Source: Kalaharituber pfeilii
Taxonomy: Eukaryota; Ascomycota; Pezizomycetes; Pezizales; Pezizaceae
Direction of reading: 5' to 3'
DNA: 64,000 nt
NCBI GenBank assembly: GCA_015179045.1
Contig: WHUZ01000102.1
Coordinates: 144,402-208,401 of the forward strand
Positions 23,885 to 33,707 of the stretch are shown one piece after another. Every line of letters begins with the position of its first letter. The first letter of the stretch is position 1. The position numbers were made by a program, and so were the translations under genes. Under the pieces are notes generated by a model, which did no database searches, had not been told where the DNA came from, and saw only the letters and a program-made list of their open reading frames with translations.

Positions 23885-24999
23885 CAGTCTACCCTTGCTA
23901 TAACGAAACTCGCTATAGCGAAAACCTTGCTATACCGAAAATTGAACGGAGCCATCGCACTCAAACTCCTCTTGCTATAACGAAAATCCACCAAATAACG
24001 AAACGAAAATTAGATTGAGTGAAAGTTATTTCTGTCTACATACAAATAATTCTTGCTATAACGAAAAATAGCTAGTGGAATGCATGACTAATCAAGAACC
24101 ACCCAATTGCACAACTAGAAACTCTCTAGTTAGTTTTGGCCCAATTCCACAAAAAAGGGATTGTACCAGATTCATTGTGAAATGCTTTCGAACTGCGTCT
24201 AGGGTTTTTGCAGCTCCAGTCTTCTTTTTGCATAGTTGCTGCTTTTCTAACCTGAGGTTCGGCTTTGTAGGTAATTTTGCTTCAACAACATGATTGATTT
24301 TTGCATCAGCATAGTACCTGATCAATACTTCTGTACTCTCAATTTTGTACTCTCATTTTTTCCTACTCCGGTTATTTTCCATAAGGAGGAAAATCACAAA
24401 GTTAAAATCTGTTGCCATATATTCCTTAGGTACTTGGACTTCTAAATTCAGCTGCCAAGGACATGACTAATCTTGCCACAATATTCTATAACAAACCTTG
24501 CTATAACGAAAAAAAAGTGCCAGATTTTTGGTTTTCGTTATAGCAAGGGTGGAAAAAGGTCATGGAGTGGAATAGGATAGCAGTATCCAATTTCACTGCC
24601 TTGCGCCTGGAGAGAGGGAGGTGTGCAGTGTGGTTGAAGAGGATAGGGGCGGCTGAGTCGGATAAGTGCGGGTGCGGGGAGGTGCAAACCGGGGAGCACC
24701 TCGCTTTCCGATGCAGAAACCAGAAGAACCGTCCAGAAGGCTTTGAGAGGTGGGGCGACATGGAAAAGAATTGGAAGAGAAAGGCGGAGAATGGGGAGGA
24801 GTATGACGTTTTGGAGAATTTCTTCGCGGGGGTCAGGTTCTAGAAGGTAGGAGAATGCGGGGTCAAGTTCTAGAAGCTAGGAGAGCGGGGGCGACGGCGC
24901 GTGGGGGCCATGTACGTAGAGAGTTAGTTTAGCCTGTCTCCGGGCTATGAGGGCTTGCCCAGGGACCCTGCCATGGCCAAGTGCTACAAGCGGGGTTAT

Positions 25000-25033
<34 letters not shown>

Positions 25034-25052
25034 TTATAGCAAGGGTAGACTG
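23885..25052. mobile_element. pogo/Fot1-like MITE interrupted by a LINE
   Basis: It begins CAGTCTACCCTTGCTATAAC and ends GTTATAGCAAGGGTAGACTG, flanked by TA. Internal repeats of CTTGCTATAACGAAAA occur near both ends. No transposase is present. The right terminal repeat is interrupted by a LINE insertion at 24551-25032. Confidence 0.85.
24551..25032 (+). mobile_element. 5'-truncated LINE-1-type insertion
   Basis: It carries the last about 95 codons of a LINE ORF2 (MEWNRIAVSNFTALRLERGR, then CGCGEVQTGEHLAFRC with Cys/His zinc-knuckle spacing). The 3' untranslated region, hairpin tail (CCCTGCCATGGCC to AGCGGGG) and poly(A) follow. The 14-bp duplication GTTATAGCAAGGGT flanks it (24537-24550 and 25033-25046). 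The coding part is nearly identical to the antisense copy at 33708-34636, which suggests recent activity. Confidence 0.9.
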
Positions 25053-25096
25053 TACTCTCTTGCCGCCCTACGGGCTATGGAGAGATTGGCCTGATT

Positions 25097-25191
25097 GTTC
25101 AGGCCAGGCCAGGCCCAGAATTTCACGGTCCAAGCCAGTCCAGGCCTTCTGTTGGCCTGGCCTGGCCTGGCCTGGCCTGTTGGATTCATTG
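25097..25191. repeat. GGCC-rich dispersed element, right-end motif GGCCTGTTGGATTCATTG
   Basis: It contains CAGGCCAGGCC repeats and GAATTTCACGGTCC, then GGCCTGTTGGATTCATTG. The same pieces recur at 29569-29703, where the outer sequences are inverted repeats. It looks like a small non-autonomous DNA element with GGCC-rich subterminal repeats. Confidence 0.55.
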
Positions 25192-25530
25192 CTTGAAGTC
25201 ATTGAGTGAAACCTTTTGATGGGCATTCATATTAAAGCTTTAATTATAGCCTTATTTATCGAGAATAATGCGCCAAACCATGAGTATATAATATAGGAGG
25301 TATCAGGATAGAACTTTACCGTGATTCTCAAAGTTTGGCTTGCTTGCTTATCTGACTGCTGGTTCTAGAGCTTCTGTGCAGGATGCTTTATTAGTGCAGA
25401 TCCTGAAACATACCTCAAGCACATGATATTTTCAATCGCTATAGTACAAAGAAAGTTAACAAAGCAATTGCGGATAAGTGCATACTCGCCTACTTACTTA
25501 CAATACTTGCACCGATAAACTTCTTCTAAT

Positions 25531-27252
25531 ATGGCGGCGCAGGATTCCATCTCTTCAACACAGCTCACCCCAATTACTTCACAACATTATACTTCACCTA
25601 GCTCGACTTTCTCTTCCACCAATACAACTGCCAATAAGTTATCAACTACAATTACAAATTTCCCTATCCAGCTCACCACCCATGAGGGATATCGGGCACT
25701 ACTCACCTCATACAAACATAGACTCAAGGCATACCTTCCAGCCCCGCCAGTCACTACCTCTACATCCACCACAGTTCACACGACAACCGTGACAGCTCAT
25801 GTTGGTAAGCTGAAGTTAATGAAGACTACGACAGAAGAGGCAAAAACGACTACGACGACGACTGTAGCACAGGCATCGGGAGCAGAAGATTTTAATTTAG
25901 ACGAAGTGACGCTGCAGGACTTGTGGCGGGTGGTACGGAAGCAGAAGCAGTTCCGGAGGTTGCGAGTGAGGATGGCAAGGGGGAAGGTCAGCGAGGCCAT
26001 GAGTCGAGAAAAGATGATGGAGAAGATGAGTAAAACACGGAGACTGAGACCGGTGGTCAATAGTAGAGAGGCGGCGAAATGGATTGTAATTTCGAAGGCG
26101 GTGTTGGATAGGTTGGGAAAGGTGGAGAAAGAAGAATGGACTTTGTTGAAGGGACTGGTGGTGGCGAGTAAAGGGGGAATAGCGTTAGGGCTGGAGCTCG
26201 GCGTAGAAGAAGGCAATCACGCAGTAGCGGCAGCATCGCAAGGAGTCTCAGAAGGTCTGTCGCAGCGGATACAGCCACAGAGAGCGGCAGAGCCTTCAAC
26301 CACTTCCAACTCTGTCCGCCCTGCTACCTCAACCTGTATTTCACCGAATTCTGACCGTAGCTGCAGAGCTAAACCTCGCAGGGAACGACAAACAGAAGCG
26401 GGAACGACACCGGAAATTCCACCAGAGAAAGCATCTCAGCGGAAATCTAATTTGAATGAACCAATAGTGTTCAAACGGCTATCCAGTCACCCTGCCGTCG
26501 ATGTTCCATCCTCACACGCCTTGCCTATGCTAGCTGCAATAACGCGCACGCAGCGGCCAGATGAACCGGGTAGGACTACAACGGAGCCTACTTCACATAC
26601 TCTGGTAAGAGTTCACAAGCCGCTCAAGAGAGCTCAAGCAGCGCCCGAGGCCCTACCGACTCCGAAATCTAATTTGAATGAACCAATAGTGTTCAAACGG
26701 CTATCCAGTCACCCTGCCGTCGATGTTCCATCCTCACACGCCTTGCCTATGCTAGCTGCAATAACGCGCACGCAGCGGCCAGATGAACCGGGTAGGACTA
26801 CAACGGAGCCTACTTCACATACTCCGGTAAGAGTTCACAAGCCGCTCAAGAGAGCTCAAGCAGCGCCCGAGGCCCTACCGACTCCCACTCCTTTATCCCA
26901 GTCCCCAACGCTACCCCACCGCCAGGAGCCCACTACCACAATTCCGCAATTAGAACCACACTTGCAATTAACTACAGCAATGAGCACACAGACACAATCT
27001 TCAGCTCGGAAATTCGACTCAGAAACAGAATTCAACTCCGATTCCACTTCAGGTTCATCATATGACGAATACATTGATTCAGGCTCAGAATACAGCTACG
27101 TCTGGCATTCCGGGTACACTAGCGACAATGAAGGGGATGATGGGGAGGCTGTAGCAAACAAATCAGGATCAATTGATTTGGATGCACAGGTACATAGATT
27201 TGAGTGTATGTCGCCAGTTGATTGGGCTGCGTTTTCTTCTAGAAAGAAGTGA
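25531..27252 (+). CDS. hypothetical protein, 573 aa, with 74-residue tandem duplication
   Basis: A single uninterrupted frame from ATG 25531 to TGA. I do not recognise the family. Residues 1-110 are Ser/Thr-rich. A basic, probably helical region at about 125-225 contains LQDLWRVVRKQKQFRRLRVR and REAAKWIVISKAVLDRLGKV. A Pro/Thr-rich disordered part follows, and the C-terminus is acidic and Ser-rich (DSTSGSSYDEYIDSGSEYS). Residues 305-378 are repeated as 379-452 with one visible substitution (Leu/Pro). No signal peptide or membrane segment is seen. The composition suggests an intracellular, partly disordered protein. Isolated between repeat clusters, it may be lineage-specific; the length of the frame and the biased composition argue that it is real. 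Confidence 0.7.
   Translation: MAAQDSISSTQLTPITSQHYTSPSSTFSSTNTTANKLSTTITNFPIQLTTHEGYRALLTSYKHRLKAYLPAPPVTTSTSTTVHTTTVTAHVGKLKLMKTTTEEAKTTTTTTVAQASGAEDFNLDEVTLQDLWRVVRKQKQFRRLRVRMARGKVSEAMSREKMMEKMSKTRRLRPVVNSREAAKWIVISKAVLDRLGKVEKEEWTLLKGLVVASKGGIALGLELGVEEGNHAVAAASQGVSEGLSQRIQPQRAAEPSTTSNSVRPATSTCISPNSDRSCRAKPRRERQTEAGTTPEIPPEKASQRKSNLNEPIVFKRLSSHPAVDVPSSHALPMLAAITRTQRPDEPGRTTTEPTSHTLVRVHKPLKRAQAAPEALPTPKSNLNEPIVFKRLSSHPAVDVPSSHALPMLAAITRTQRPDEPGRTTTEPTSHTPVRVHKPLKRAQAAPEALPTPTPLSQSPTLPHRQEPTTTIPQLEPHLQLTTAMSTQTQSSARKFDSETEFNSDSTSGSSYDEYIDSGSEYSYVWHSGYTSDNEGDDGEAVANKSGSIDLDAQVHRFECMSPVDWAAFSSRKK
26443..26886 (+). repeat. 222-bp tandem duplication within the coding region
   Basis: Two adjacent copies (26443-26664 and 26665-26886) begin AAATCTAATTTGAATGAACC and differ at one base that I can see (CTCTGGTAAG versus CTCCGGTAAG). 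The period is 74 codons, so the frame is preserved. Confidence 0.95.
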
Positions 27253-28429
27253 GCGTGAATGGGAGTGACCTTGGGATCACAGGCGCTATTGTTGCTTTTG
27301 GATGTGAAGTGTCAGCCTATCACATTGCGTAATGGTTGTGGGGGCGCTCTAGGGTGTAAATGCCTGTGTAAGGTACCTTTTGCATTTTCTGTTGTTTGGC
27401 CTGAGCAGGGCCTTAGTTCGATTCACTTTGGACATTTTATCAATGCCGCATGCTTAATATAATTCTATACGACGCACCAAACCATGAAAATCTCGCCATG
27501 TGAAATCAGTACCGAAAGTTGACCAGAAAAGCACGAATATCAAGGATGTTTATATGTAAACAACTAAAGATGGTGGATAGCGGCATACGCCACTCCGGTA
27601 TTATGGCCGATGCTTCTTACTATGCAGTACTTATCAAGTTTATCCGTTACCCTGAAACATCTAATAGAATTGAATTTGCAATGAAGGTTGCATCTAGGCA
27701 GCCTCGCTCCACATCCCAGACACCAATTGCGGGTTTAGAAGGACCAGAATTACGGCTGCAGCAGTGGTGGCGTACCAACAGATGCTTACTCTCTTCACAG
27801 ATTGGCGAGAATGATAAATTTATGGCCAAGACAAAACCAATTTCCCATACACAGCGCGGCCATTTCAATATGGGGGACAGTCAAAGGCATGGCAATAGAG
27901 GGCTTCAAGCAGCTGCGGCATGCTGTGGGAACTCTGACCATGATAACATGGCTGCGGATTCGCCTGTATGCTAATATACATATATGTGGTGGAGACGACT
28001 GGTTGATTACTACCATATGTAATCATGGAACTCTGTAGTCTGCATGCGAGGTTATGTGACCCTGGCTAATACAAACTTCAGTTTCGGTCAAAATGAAATG
28101 ATGCGCTTGACCACGTTCAATTTCAGTTTGAGAGTTACGAATGCCATCAAAGCCGTACGGCCGTTCTCCAGATAATTCTTTCTAGTGCTGCGAATAGCTC
28201 GCGTATGGTCGAGCCGGTGCCATGCACCTGTATCCGTACTCTACAACCTGGCCACTTGTAGCTGGATATCTAAGCCGCCCAGAGCGGCACATCACGATAT
28301 CCACTTAAGCATACAGTAAATCATAGTTGCAAGCATACAAGAATTGTCAGCGAGAACTACTGAGCAAGTTATCTTTTTCTCTTTTAGTCTCGCTACTACT
28401 GCCCTGACCTCGTCTTGTAACTAGACACT
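27253..28429. other. intergenic region, no gene seen
   Basis: No supported gene. The 151-codon frame at 27519-27974 has no recognisable domain, and the opposite strand is open over much of the same span. Confidence 0.4.
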
Positions 28430-28442
28430 GACTATCCCAGAC

Positions 28443-28524
28443 TCCATTCTTTAACAAACTGGCCCTGCCATGGCGAACAGCTACAAGCGGGGTCACGTGC
28501 TATAAAAAAAAAATAAAAAAAAAA
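28443..28524 (+). mobile_element. LINE-1-type tail with 20 nt of extra upstream sequence
   Basis: TCCATTCTTTAACAAACTGG, then CCCTGCCATGGCGAACAGC, AGCGGGG and an A-rich tail with an internal T. The flanking duplication is GACTATCCCAGAC at 28430-28442 and 28525-28537. It begins upstream of the common start point of the other short tails. Confidence 0.85.
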
Positions 28525-28777
28525 GACTATCCCAGACAGTGGAATGAGGTTACCCCCACCAAGACTACATACCTATCAAGTGCAGTAAAGTTAGCCATGG
28601 GAACTCTAGAAGTTCAAGGCGCACCTATAGTATGTACGTATCCTTTGCTAAGCCTTTAAAAAGAAATGCTGGACGTTGTAGAGGTCCATCTGAATCCCCA
28701 CAAATCTTGGATTTTCATGTGAAGTATTACTCCAAACGTACTCGGGTTCATGAATGTATGCATCACATATTATTTTA

Positions 28778-29240
28778 CTGTGTTTCACCACGACGCCACC
28801 TCCCGACGCACGTTTTACACCAAAACTGATGACCGAGAGCATATATCTTAACACAACCAGTGCAGACCTTTATTTTGCAGTTTGCAGCAAAGCTAAACCA
28901 AAGGCGATTCTTCATGTCTTGCCTCTCTCTAGCTACAAACTAAGCTTTCAAGGGCTTATGGCTCAGCACATTTTCGCATGATGTTTTGGCATTTATTTGT
29001 GTGGGGCCCTATACAAAATACTCATTGCACTAGTACACACCACTATTCTCAACGTAGCTTACAATGGTCATAAAACTCTAATAAAGGGATATACCTAATG
29101 TAGATAGCTGCGTGGTTGATGTCAGTTGTGGGAGATGTTCTCTGAACATTGTGAATAACTCAACAACCCATATAAGATAGCATTCCGCAAATTTTCTTGT
29201 ACATTTGCATGAAGTAAAGTTATGACACTCAAGTGTTTTA
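28778..29240 (+). mobile_element. left part of a TA-flanked TIR element (CTGTGTTTCACCAC ends), right end not found
   Basis: After TA it begins CTGTGTTTCACCACGACG and contains ACCAAAACTGATGACCGAGA, which matches the left end of the elements at 52682-53527 and 62162-63221. Weak similarity to the latter continues, for example in the TTTGGCATTTAT region. No right terminal repeat is visible, so the end coordinate is approximate and the copy is probably truncated. Confidence 0.55.
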
Positions 29241-29568
29241 GTAATTTTATCAAATTTATTGTCGCTGTGGGTATTGTGGGAGGGATCAAAGAGGAAAATT
29301 CACGAAGGGGAAGAAGAACACGCAAAGGTAAAAGGAGAAAGATAAGGATAGAGATCGCAATGTAAGAAGAAGACCGGTTTACTATATCTAGAGAACACAA
29401 CGGAACAACTGTACCGGTAAGACCTAACAGGCAAAACCCAGTTATACTGTGACCCTTAACGACGATGATGATGATCTTCGGAGGCCGGGCGAACCCTTCT
29501 GGGCCGGCGAACCTACCCGCGCCGCTGAACCCGCAGAATTTGCCGGTACAGCCGAACAGTTAGTAGTA

Positions 29569-29703
29569 CCAATGAATCCAACAGGCCAGGCCTGGACTGG
29601 CCTGGACCGTGAAATTCTGGGCCTGGCCAGGCCAATCAGGCCGGCCCAGGCTGGTCCAGGCGGTTTCAGTCCAATGCAGATCACGGCCTGTCGGATTCAT
29701 TGG
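29569..29703. mobile_element. GGCC-rich small inverted-repeat element
   Basis: CCAATGAATCCAACAGGCC on the left faces GGCCTGTCGGATTCATTGG on the right. The interior is GGCCTGG-rich and contains GACCGTGAAATTCTGGGCC, shared with 25097-25191 and 61715-61790. A target duplication could not be defined. Confidence 0.6.
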
Positions 29704-29718
29704 CCGAACTCGCTGGAG

Positions 29719-30519
29719 CGACCGAGCCCACCAGACGAATTGACTCCCCCTGATGTAGTAAATAAGCTCATTGAGAGGCTGCTCAAGGCACTCGCAGGCA
29801 CCTCAAACCGCTCAGCTCCAGGGCCTGATGGCATTAGCTATAGGTTCATCAAGCTGATCAACAAAACAGTACTGGGGAGGCAACTGATGAAGGAGCTGGC
29901 TACTGAACTGGATGGAGGCAGGATGCCAAAGGGCTGGCAATTCAGCAAAGTCATCATGATACCGAAATCTGGGAAAGACCCTAAGCAGGCGAAGAGTTGG
30001 AGGCCAATTCAACTAATCAACTGCGTGGGCAAGGTGATGGAGAAAGTGGTTGCAGATGACCTACAGGATGCGGGCCTGTTCCACAAGGGACAGTTTGAGG
30101 GGGTGAGAGGCAGGTCTGCCATCGATGCCTTGTTCCGGGCTGTAGTAGTCAGCCAGAGAGCACTTGCACGGAAGTGAGGCGCAGTTTGGATCATGGAGGA
30201 TGTCAAGGGCGGATTTGGGAACACAAGATGGGAGGTTGTCAGGGAGCGGGTTCAGGGCTCACCAGCTGAGAAATGGTTACCTTGGCTAGAGACCTTCTTC
30301 AGAGAGCGTGAATTCGAAGTCGAGTGGGATGGGCAGGTGAGGGGCAGCGGAAAGTCAAATGTGGTGGTGCCACAGGGGTCTCCACTGTCCCCAGTAGTGT
30401 TCCTGATCTACATAGCACCAATTCTGGAGGAGATGGAGCTGAAGGCAGCTAGGGCTGCAAGAGAATGCCAATGTGAGGTGGAGATCCCTCGTTCGTCGAT
30501 GATGTCAATTGCGTGGTAG
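29719..30519 (+). pseudogene. LINE reverse transcriptase remnant
   Basis: The fragments carry reverse transcriptase landmarks in order: SAPGPDGISYRFIKL, IMIPKSGKDP, SWRPIQLINC, GQFEGVRGRSAIDA, then after a frame break DVKGGFGN (motif A), VVPQGSPLSPVVFLIYI (motif B) and, in another frame, SFVDDVN (catalytic motif C). At least two frameshifts or stops lie between them, so it cannot encode an active enzyme. Confidence 0.85.
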
Positions 30520-31211
30520 TAAACTGGGGACCAGCTAAGGACATGAAACGGATCGGGGCCAGGGTAGCAGAGGTAGTTAGGGAGGTAGCTCATGCCCACG
30601 ACCTGCACTGGAGGCCTCGAAGGAGGAGGTCCTAGCCATTGGTAAGAAGGCGAAGAAGAGAGCAGATGTCGAGAGGTGCAAGTAGCTGGGTGTGATTTGT
30701 GACAGCACTCTTGATTTCGACCTTCACTGGAAAAGCCGGATCGCCAAAGCCAGGAATCTCATGGGTACGCTGTCCGGGCTAGGCAACTCTCAATGGGGTA
30801 TGAGCCCGATCTCATGAAGAAAGGCATACACGGGCATGATAAGGGCAGTGGCCCTTTGGGGGTCCGAAATCGGGTGGAGAGGCCAGAAGCTGTGGAGAGA
30901 GGAGCTTGAGAGGTTGCAGTACCAGGCACTTCGCAAATGCACTGATGCAGTCCGAGGGGCAGCGAGAGCAAAGGTCGAGGCCATTGCCGGAGTGGAGACC
31001 ATAGCGATGATCCTCGATCGAGGCCAAGCAAGGGATGCTCTGAGATCAGTAAGGGACCCCACAGGGGTGGGGGACCTGTGGCCTGAAAGCTTCAGAGGGG
31101 TTGGAGCCTCAGACCCAGACAGAGAGGGTGAGAGGGGGAGAGACTGGAGAGATTTCAGCTTAGGTCACGCTACAGACAAAAATGACGGATTTGAGTCAGT
31201 AGCTGGAAAAA

Positions 31212-32219
31212 TTGCCAGCACTCTCGAAGTCGATGAGGAGGAGAGATTCTCCTGGGGGCGAGATGTACACTCACTTCAGGCGGAAGTTGAGATCATTGAT
31301 CTCAAACTGGGCAAGGAGCCCTGCCATGGCGAACAGCTGCACGCGGGGTCACGTGAAAAAAAAAAAAAAAAAAAAAAAACTGGGCAAGGAGGATGCCCCA
31401 GCCAAGTGGGAAGAGGCTATCAACAAGGTCAAGGGCGACCCTATGGCCATATCTACAGATAGCAGCAGCAGTGAGGAAGGTGGAGTTGAAGGTGGGTGGT
31501 GCTGGAGGCAGGTAGTAGCGGGTGAGTCAGAAGGGCCCCAGTGGGTAGGCACAAAGGCTACTGTGTGGGACGGCGAGGTCTCGGGAATAAGGGGTGCCCT
31601 TGAAGCAGTTGATGGCAGCGCAAAAGTGCTGCTACCTGCAGACTCCCAGGCAGCCATTAGTGCAGTCCAGAAAGCAGGAAAAGCTGGCAAGGCAAGGACC
31701 GCAGACCTAGCGCAGGTAGTAGAGCTCATCGCAGAAAGGCGGTAGAGGCTGAGAGAGACTGGGGCCGTGAAGCTTGCTTGGGTCAAGGCCCCGTGATGGT
31801 CAAAGAGGGGGCCAGGTGCAAGAGGTATGATGGCCAGGCCACTGGAGGGCGGTCTGAGACAGGAGTTAGTTCGAAAGAGAAAGGAGGAGAGGGAACGAGC
31901 TGGGTTCGGGAAGGGCAAATTTGTGAGGTGGGGCAGGAGAGCACTCACAAATTACACCTGGCTGCGGACCGGAAAAGGCGGAGCGATGTGGAAGAGGGTG
32001 ATCGGTGGTGAGGAGGTGCAATGCACGTGTGGAGAGAAGTGGAGTGCTGAGCATGTGGTGTTCAGGTGCACCGAGCTAGAGGGACCTCAGAGGAAGGATA
32101 AGGATGGGGTACAAGTCACCTGGCAATCCTGGGAGGGCTTAGAGGAGAAAGGGTGGAAGCAGGAGGATGTGGAGGGCGATCCGGTCGAGCATTGGTTTGC
32201 CAGCCTTGATCTGGGGTAG
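31212..32219 (+). pseudogene. LINE RNase H and zinc-knuckle remnant
   Basis: STDSSSSEEGGVEGGWCW, then LLPADSQAAISAVQKAGKAG, resembles the RNase H domain seen in the intact minus-strand copy at 33895-34614. It continues in another frame to CTCGEKWSAEHVVFRC, the terminal Cys-His motif. The frame is broken by a tail insertion at 31318-31376 and by a TAG near 31743. Confidence 0.8.
31318..31376 (+). mobile_element. LINE-1-type tail inserted in a LINE of the same family
   Basis: It begins exactly at CCCTGCCATGGCGAACAGC, closes with GCGGGGTCACGTG, and ends in poly(A). The flanking duplication is AAACTGGGCAAGGAG (31304-31317 and 31377-31391). About 37 nt of LINE sequence are retained. The duplicated site is coding sequence of the host LINE, so the insertion is later than the host copy. 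Confidence 0.92.
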
Positions 32220-32320
32220 CTGGGTGTGTACGTAGAGTATGTAGTTAGCGGCCTGTAACCTGACCCGGGTACATGGGTCCCTGCCATAGGCTGGTAGCCT
32301 GTATGCGGGGTTACGTGACT

Positions 32321-32352
<32 letters not shown>

Positions 32353-32355
<3 letters not shown>

Positions 32356-33153
32356 CATCGGAACTGGCATGAGACTAGGAGTTACATGGCTATGATAGCA
32401 CTGGTAAGTGCTGTCACAAGCATCATTCAGCGGAGACGTTGCGAGATGAGTAAGCAAGCAAGAAAGCTAACATGAGAGTGCAGAAACTGCTTTTTTTTTT
32501 TTTGTTGCGATATCCTTCTTTCTACAGCGTTCAGTGGGGCTATACAGTGCAATGGGTTCGGATTGGTTACGTTTGCCGACGCATGTGGATTTATGGTCAA
32601 AGTCGATCAGCATCACAATTTCAGATAGAGGCCCAGTCCACTCTGATGCAGGTACAGCGTCGGGACATCTAGCCGAAGCGTAGGTCTGACTGATACATTT
32701 CGGGCCATTCCCTATGATGCACCCTTTAGTGATTTATTTTCCTCGGGCTCTAAAACACAAAATCCACCGGACTCCCTATTTCATAATCCCCGATTTTTAC
32801 ACACTTTATGGGACAGGCTTAAATCCCCGATGGGGATTATGATGGTCAATTCTTATGCTTTTTGGGTTATTGCTTTTATGTATACATCACACTTTGGTTC
32901 TGCGCCTAGGTATATGGACAGGGATCAACGCATATTATGAGCTATGCAGTGTTTGGTATAAACTAGCATATTTTCATATGGTTGGCTGTGGATCTCCATC
33001 AAAATTTCATAATAGCGTCCAATGTTTATTATGTCAGAAGTATCTGGACAGCTGACATAATAAATTTAGGACTTTACATCAACATGATAGATAGGTCTTA
33101 AGATTCCGAAAAACTACTCTTAGTGGCGGCTGGCCTGGGAGCTTTTCTAGAGC
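32353..33153. other. intergenic region, no gene seen
   Basis: AT-rich sequence with only short frames and no recognisable repeat. Confidence 0.4.
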
Positions 33154-33162
33154 TATCCCGAG

Positions 33163-33232
33163 AACACCTCGACATAGCCCATAGGGCGGCAAGCGAGTAA
33201 TGATATTAAAAAAAAAAAAAAAAAAAAAAAAA
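33163..33232 (+). mobile_element. LINE-2-type tail
   Basis: AACACCTCGACATAGCCC, ATA loop, GGGCGGCAAGCGAG, TAATGATATT and poly(A). The flanking duplication is TATCCCGAG at 33154-33162 and 33233-33241. 'LINE-2-type' here names the local family with CCATAGCCC tails. Confidence 0.88.
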
Positions 33233-33426
33233 TATCCCGAGGGCTCTCCATAGGCTGTTCCGGATGCCGCTCCGGATACCATTCTGGATGCCATTCTGGA
33301 TGCCATTTCGGAGGCGGTCCCGGAGGCTGTCCCGGAGGCTGCCTTGAGGGCTATTCTCACTCTTATTATATTTCGAGTATTAATCAATATTTATTTATAT
33401 ACATATGGGCATCATGCTATATGATT

Positions 33427-33481
33427 GCCCTGCCTTGGCGAACAGCTGCATGTGGGGTCATGTGATATTAAAAAAAAAAAA
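33427..33481 (+). mobile_element. LINE-1-type tail
   Basis: GCCCTGCCTTGGCGAACAGC, GTGGGGTCATGTGATATT and a short poly(A). The flanking duplication is GCTATATGATT at 33416-33426 and 33482-33492. The hairpin stem base has changed GC to GT and would still pair through wobble. Confidence 0.9.
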
Positions 33482-33707
33482 GCTATATGATTATTCCCAC
33501 CAGCAGTATTAGAACAGCACTACAATAGTAGTGAAATAAAATAGCAGTATCCTACCTCTAGTGGTGATACTCTCATTGTACCTCTCACGGCTTCAAAATT
33601 TGTAGCTAACTTAGCACACATGTGTGAAACGCTTAGAACCATATTATCATGACTGCTGTACATGTCGATTTCAATATTTTTGAGATCACCCTTATTGATA
33701 GTGGCTT

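Larger units (their letters stand above)
23853..25083 (-). mobile_element. LINE-2-type tail, split by later insertions
   Basis: The tail is in two pieces. Poly(T) plus AATATCAT lies at 23853-23882. CTCTCTTGCCGCCCTACGGG through GGAGA lies at 25055-25083. Joined, they form the standard minus-strand tail of the family whose hairpin contains CCATAGCCC and GGGCGGC. The outer duplication is GATTGGCCTGATT (23840-23852 and 25084-25096). The split is at a TA, where the element at 23885-25052 inserted. Confidence 0.8.
29704..32352 (+). mobile_element. decayed Tad-like LINE, LINE-1 type, ORF2 plus 3' tail
   Basis: A 5'-truncated copy keeping most of ORF2: reverse transcriptase, then RNase H, then a Cys-rich C-terminus, followed by GTCCCTGCCATAGG, GCGGGG, a hairpin tail and about 33 A. 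Reading frame is lost several times. A second tail inserted into it at 31318. Order and motifs match Tad/I-type LINEs of ascomycetes. I could not find the 5' copy of the target duplication, so the left boundary is approximate. Confidence 0.75.

Noticed and set aside
27519..27974. 151-codon frame after the 573-aa gene
   Set aside because: No domain, and the antisense strand is also open; no promoter or intron support.
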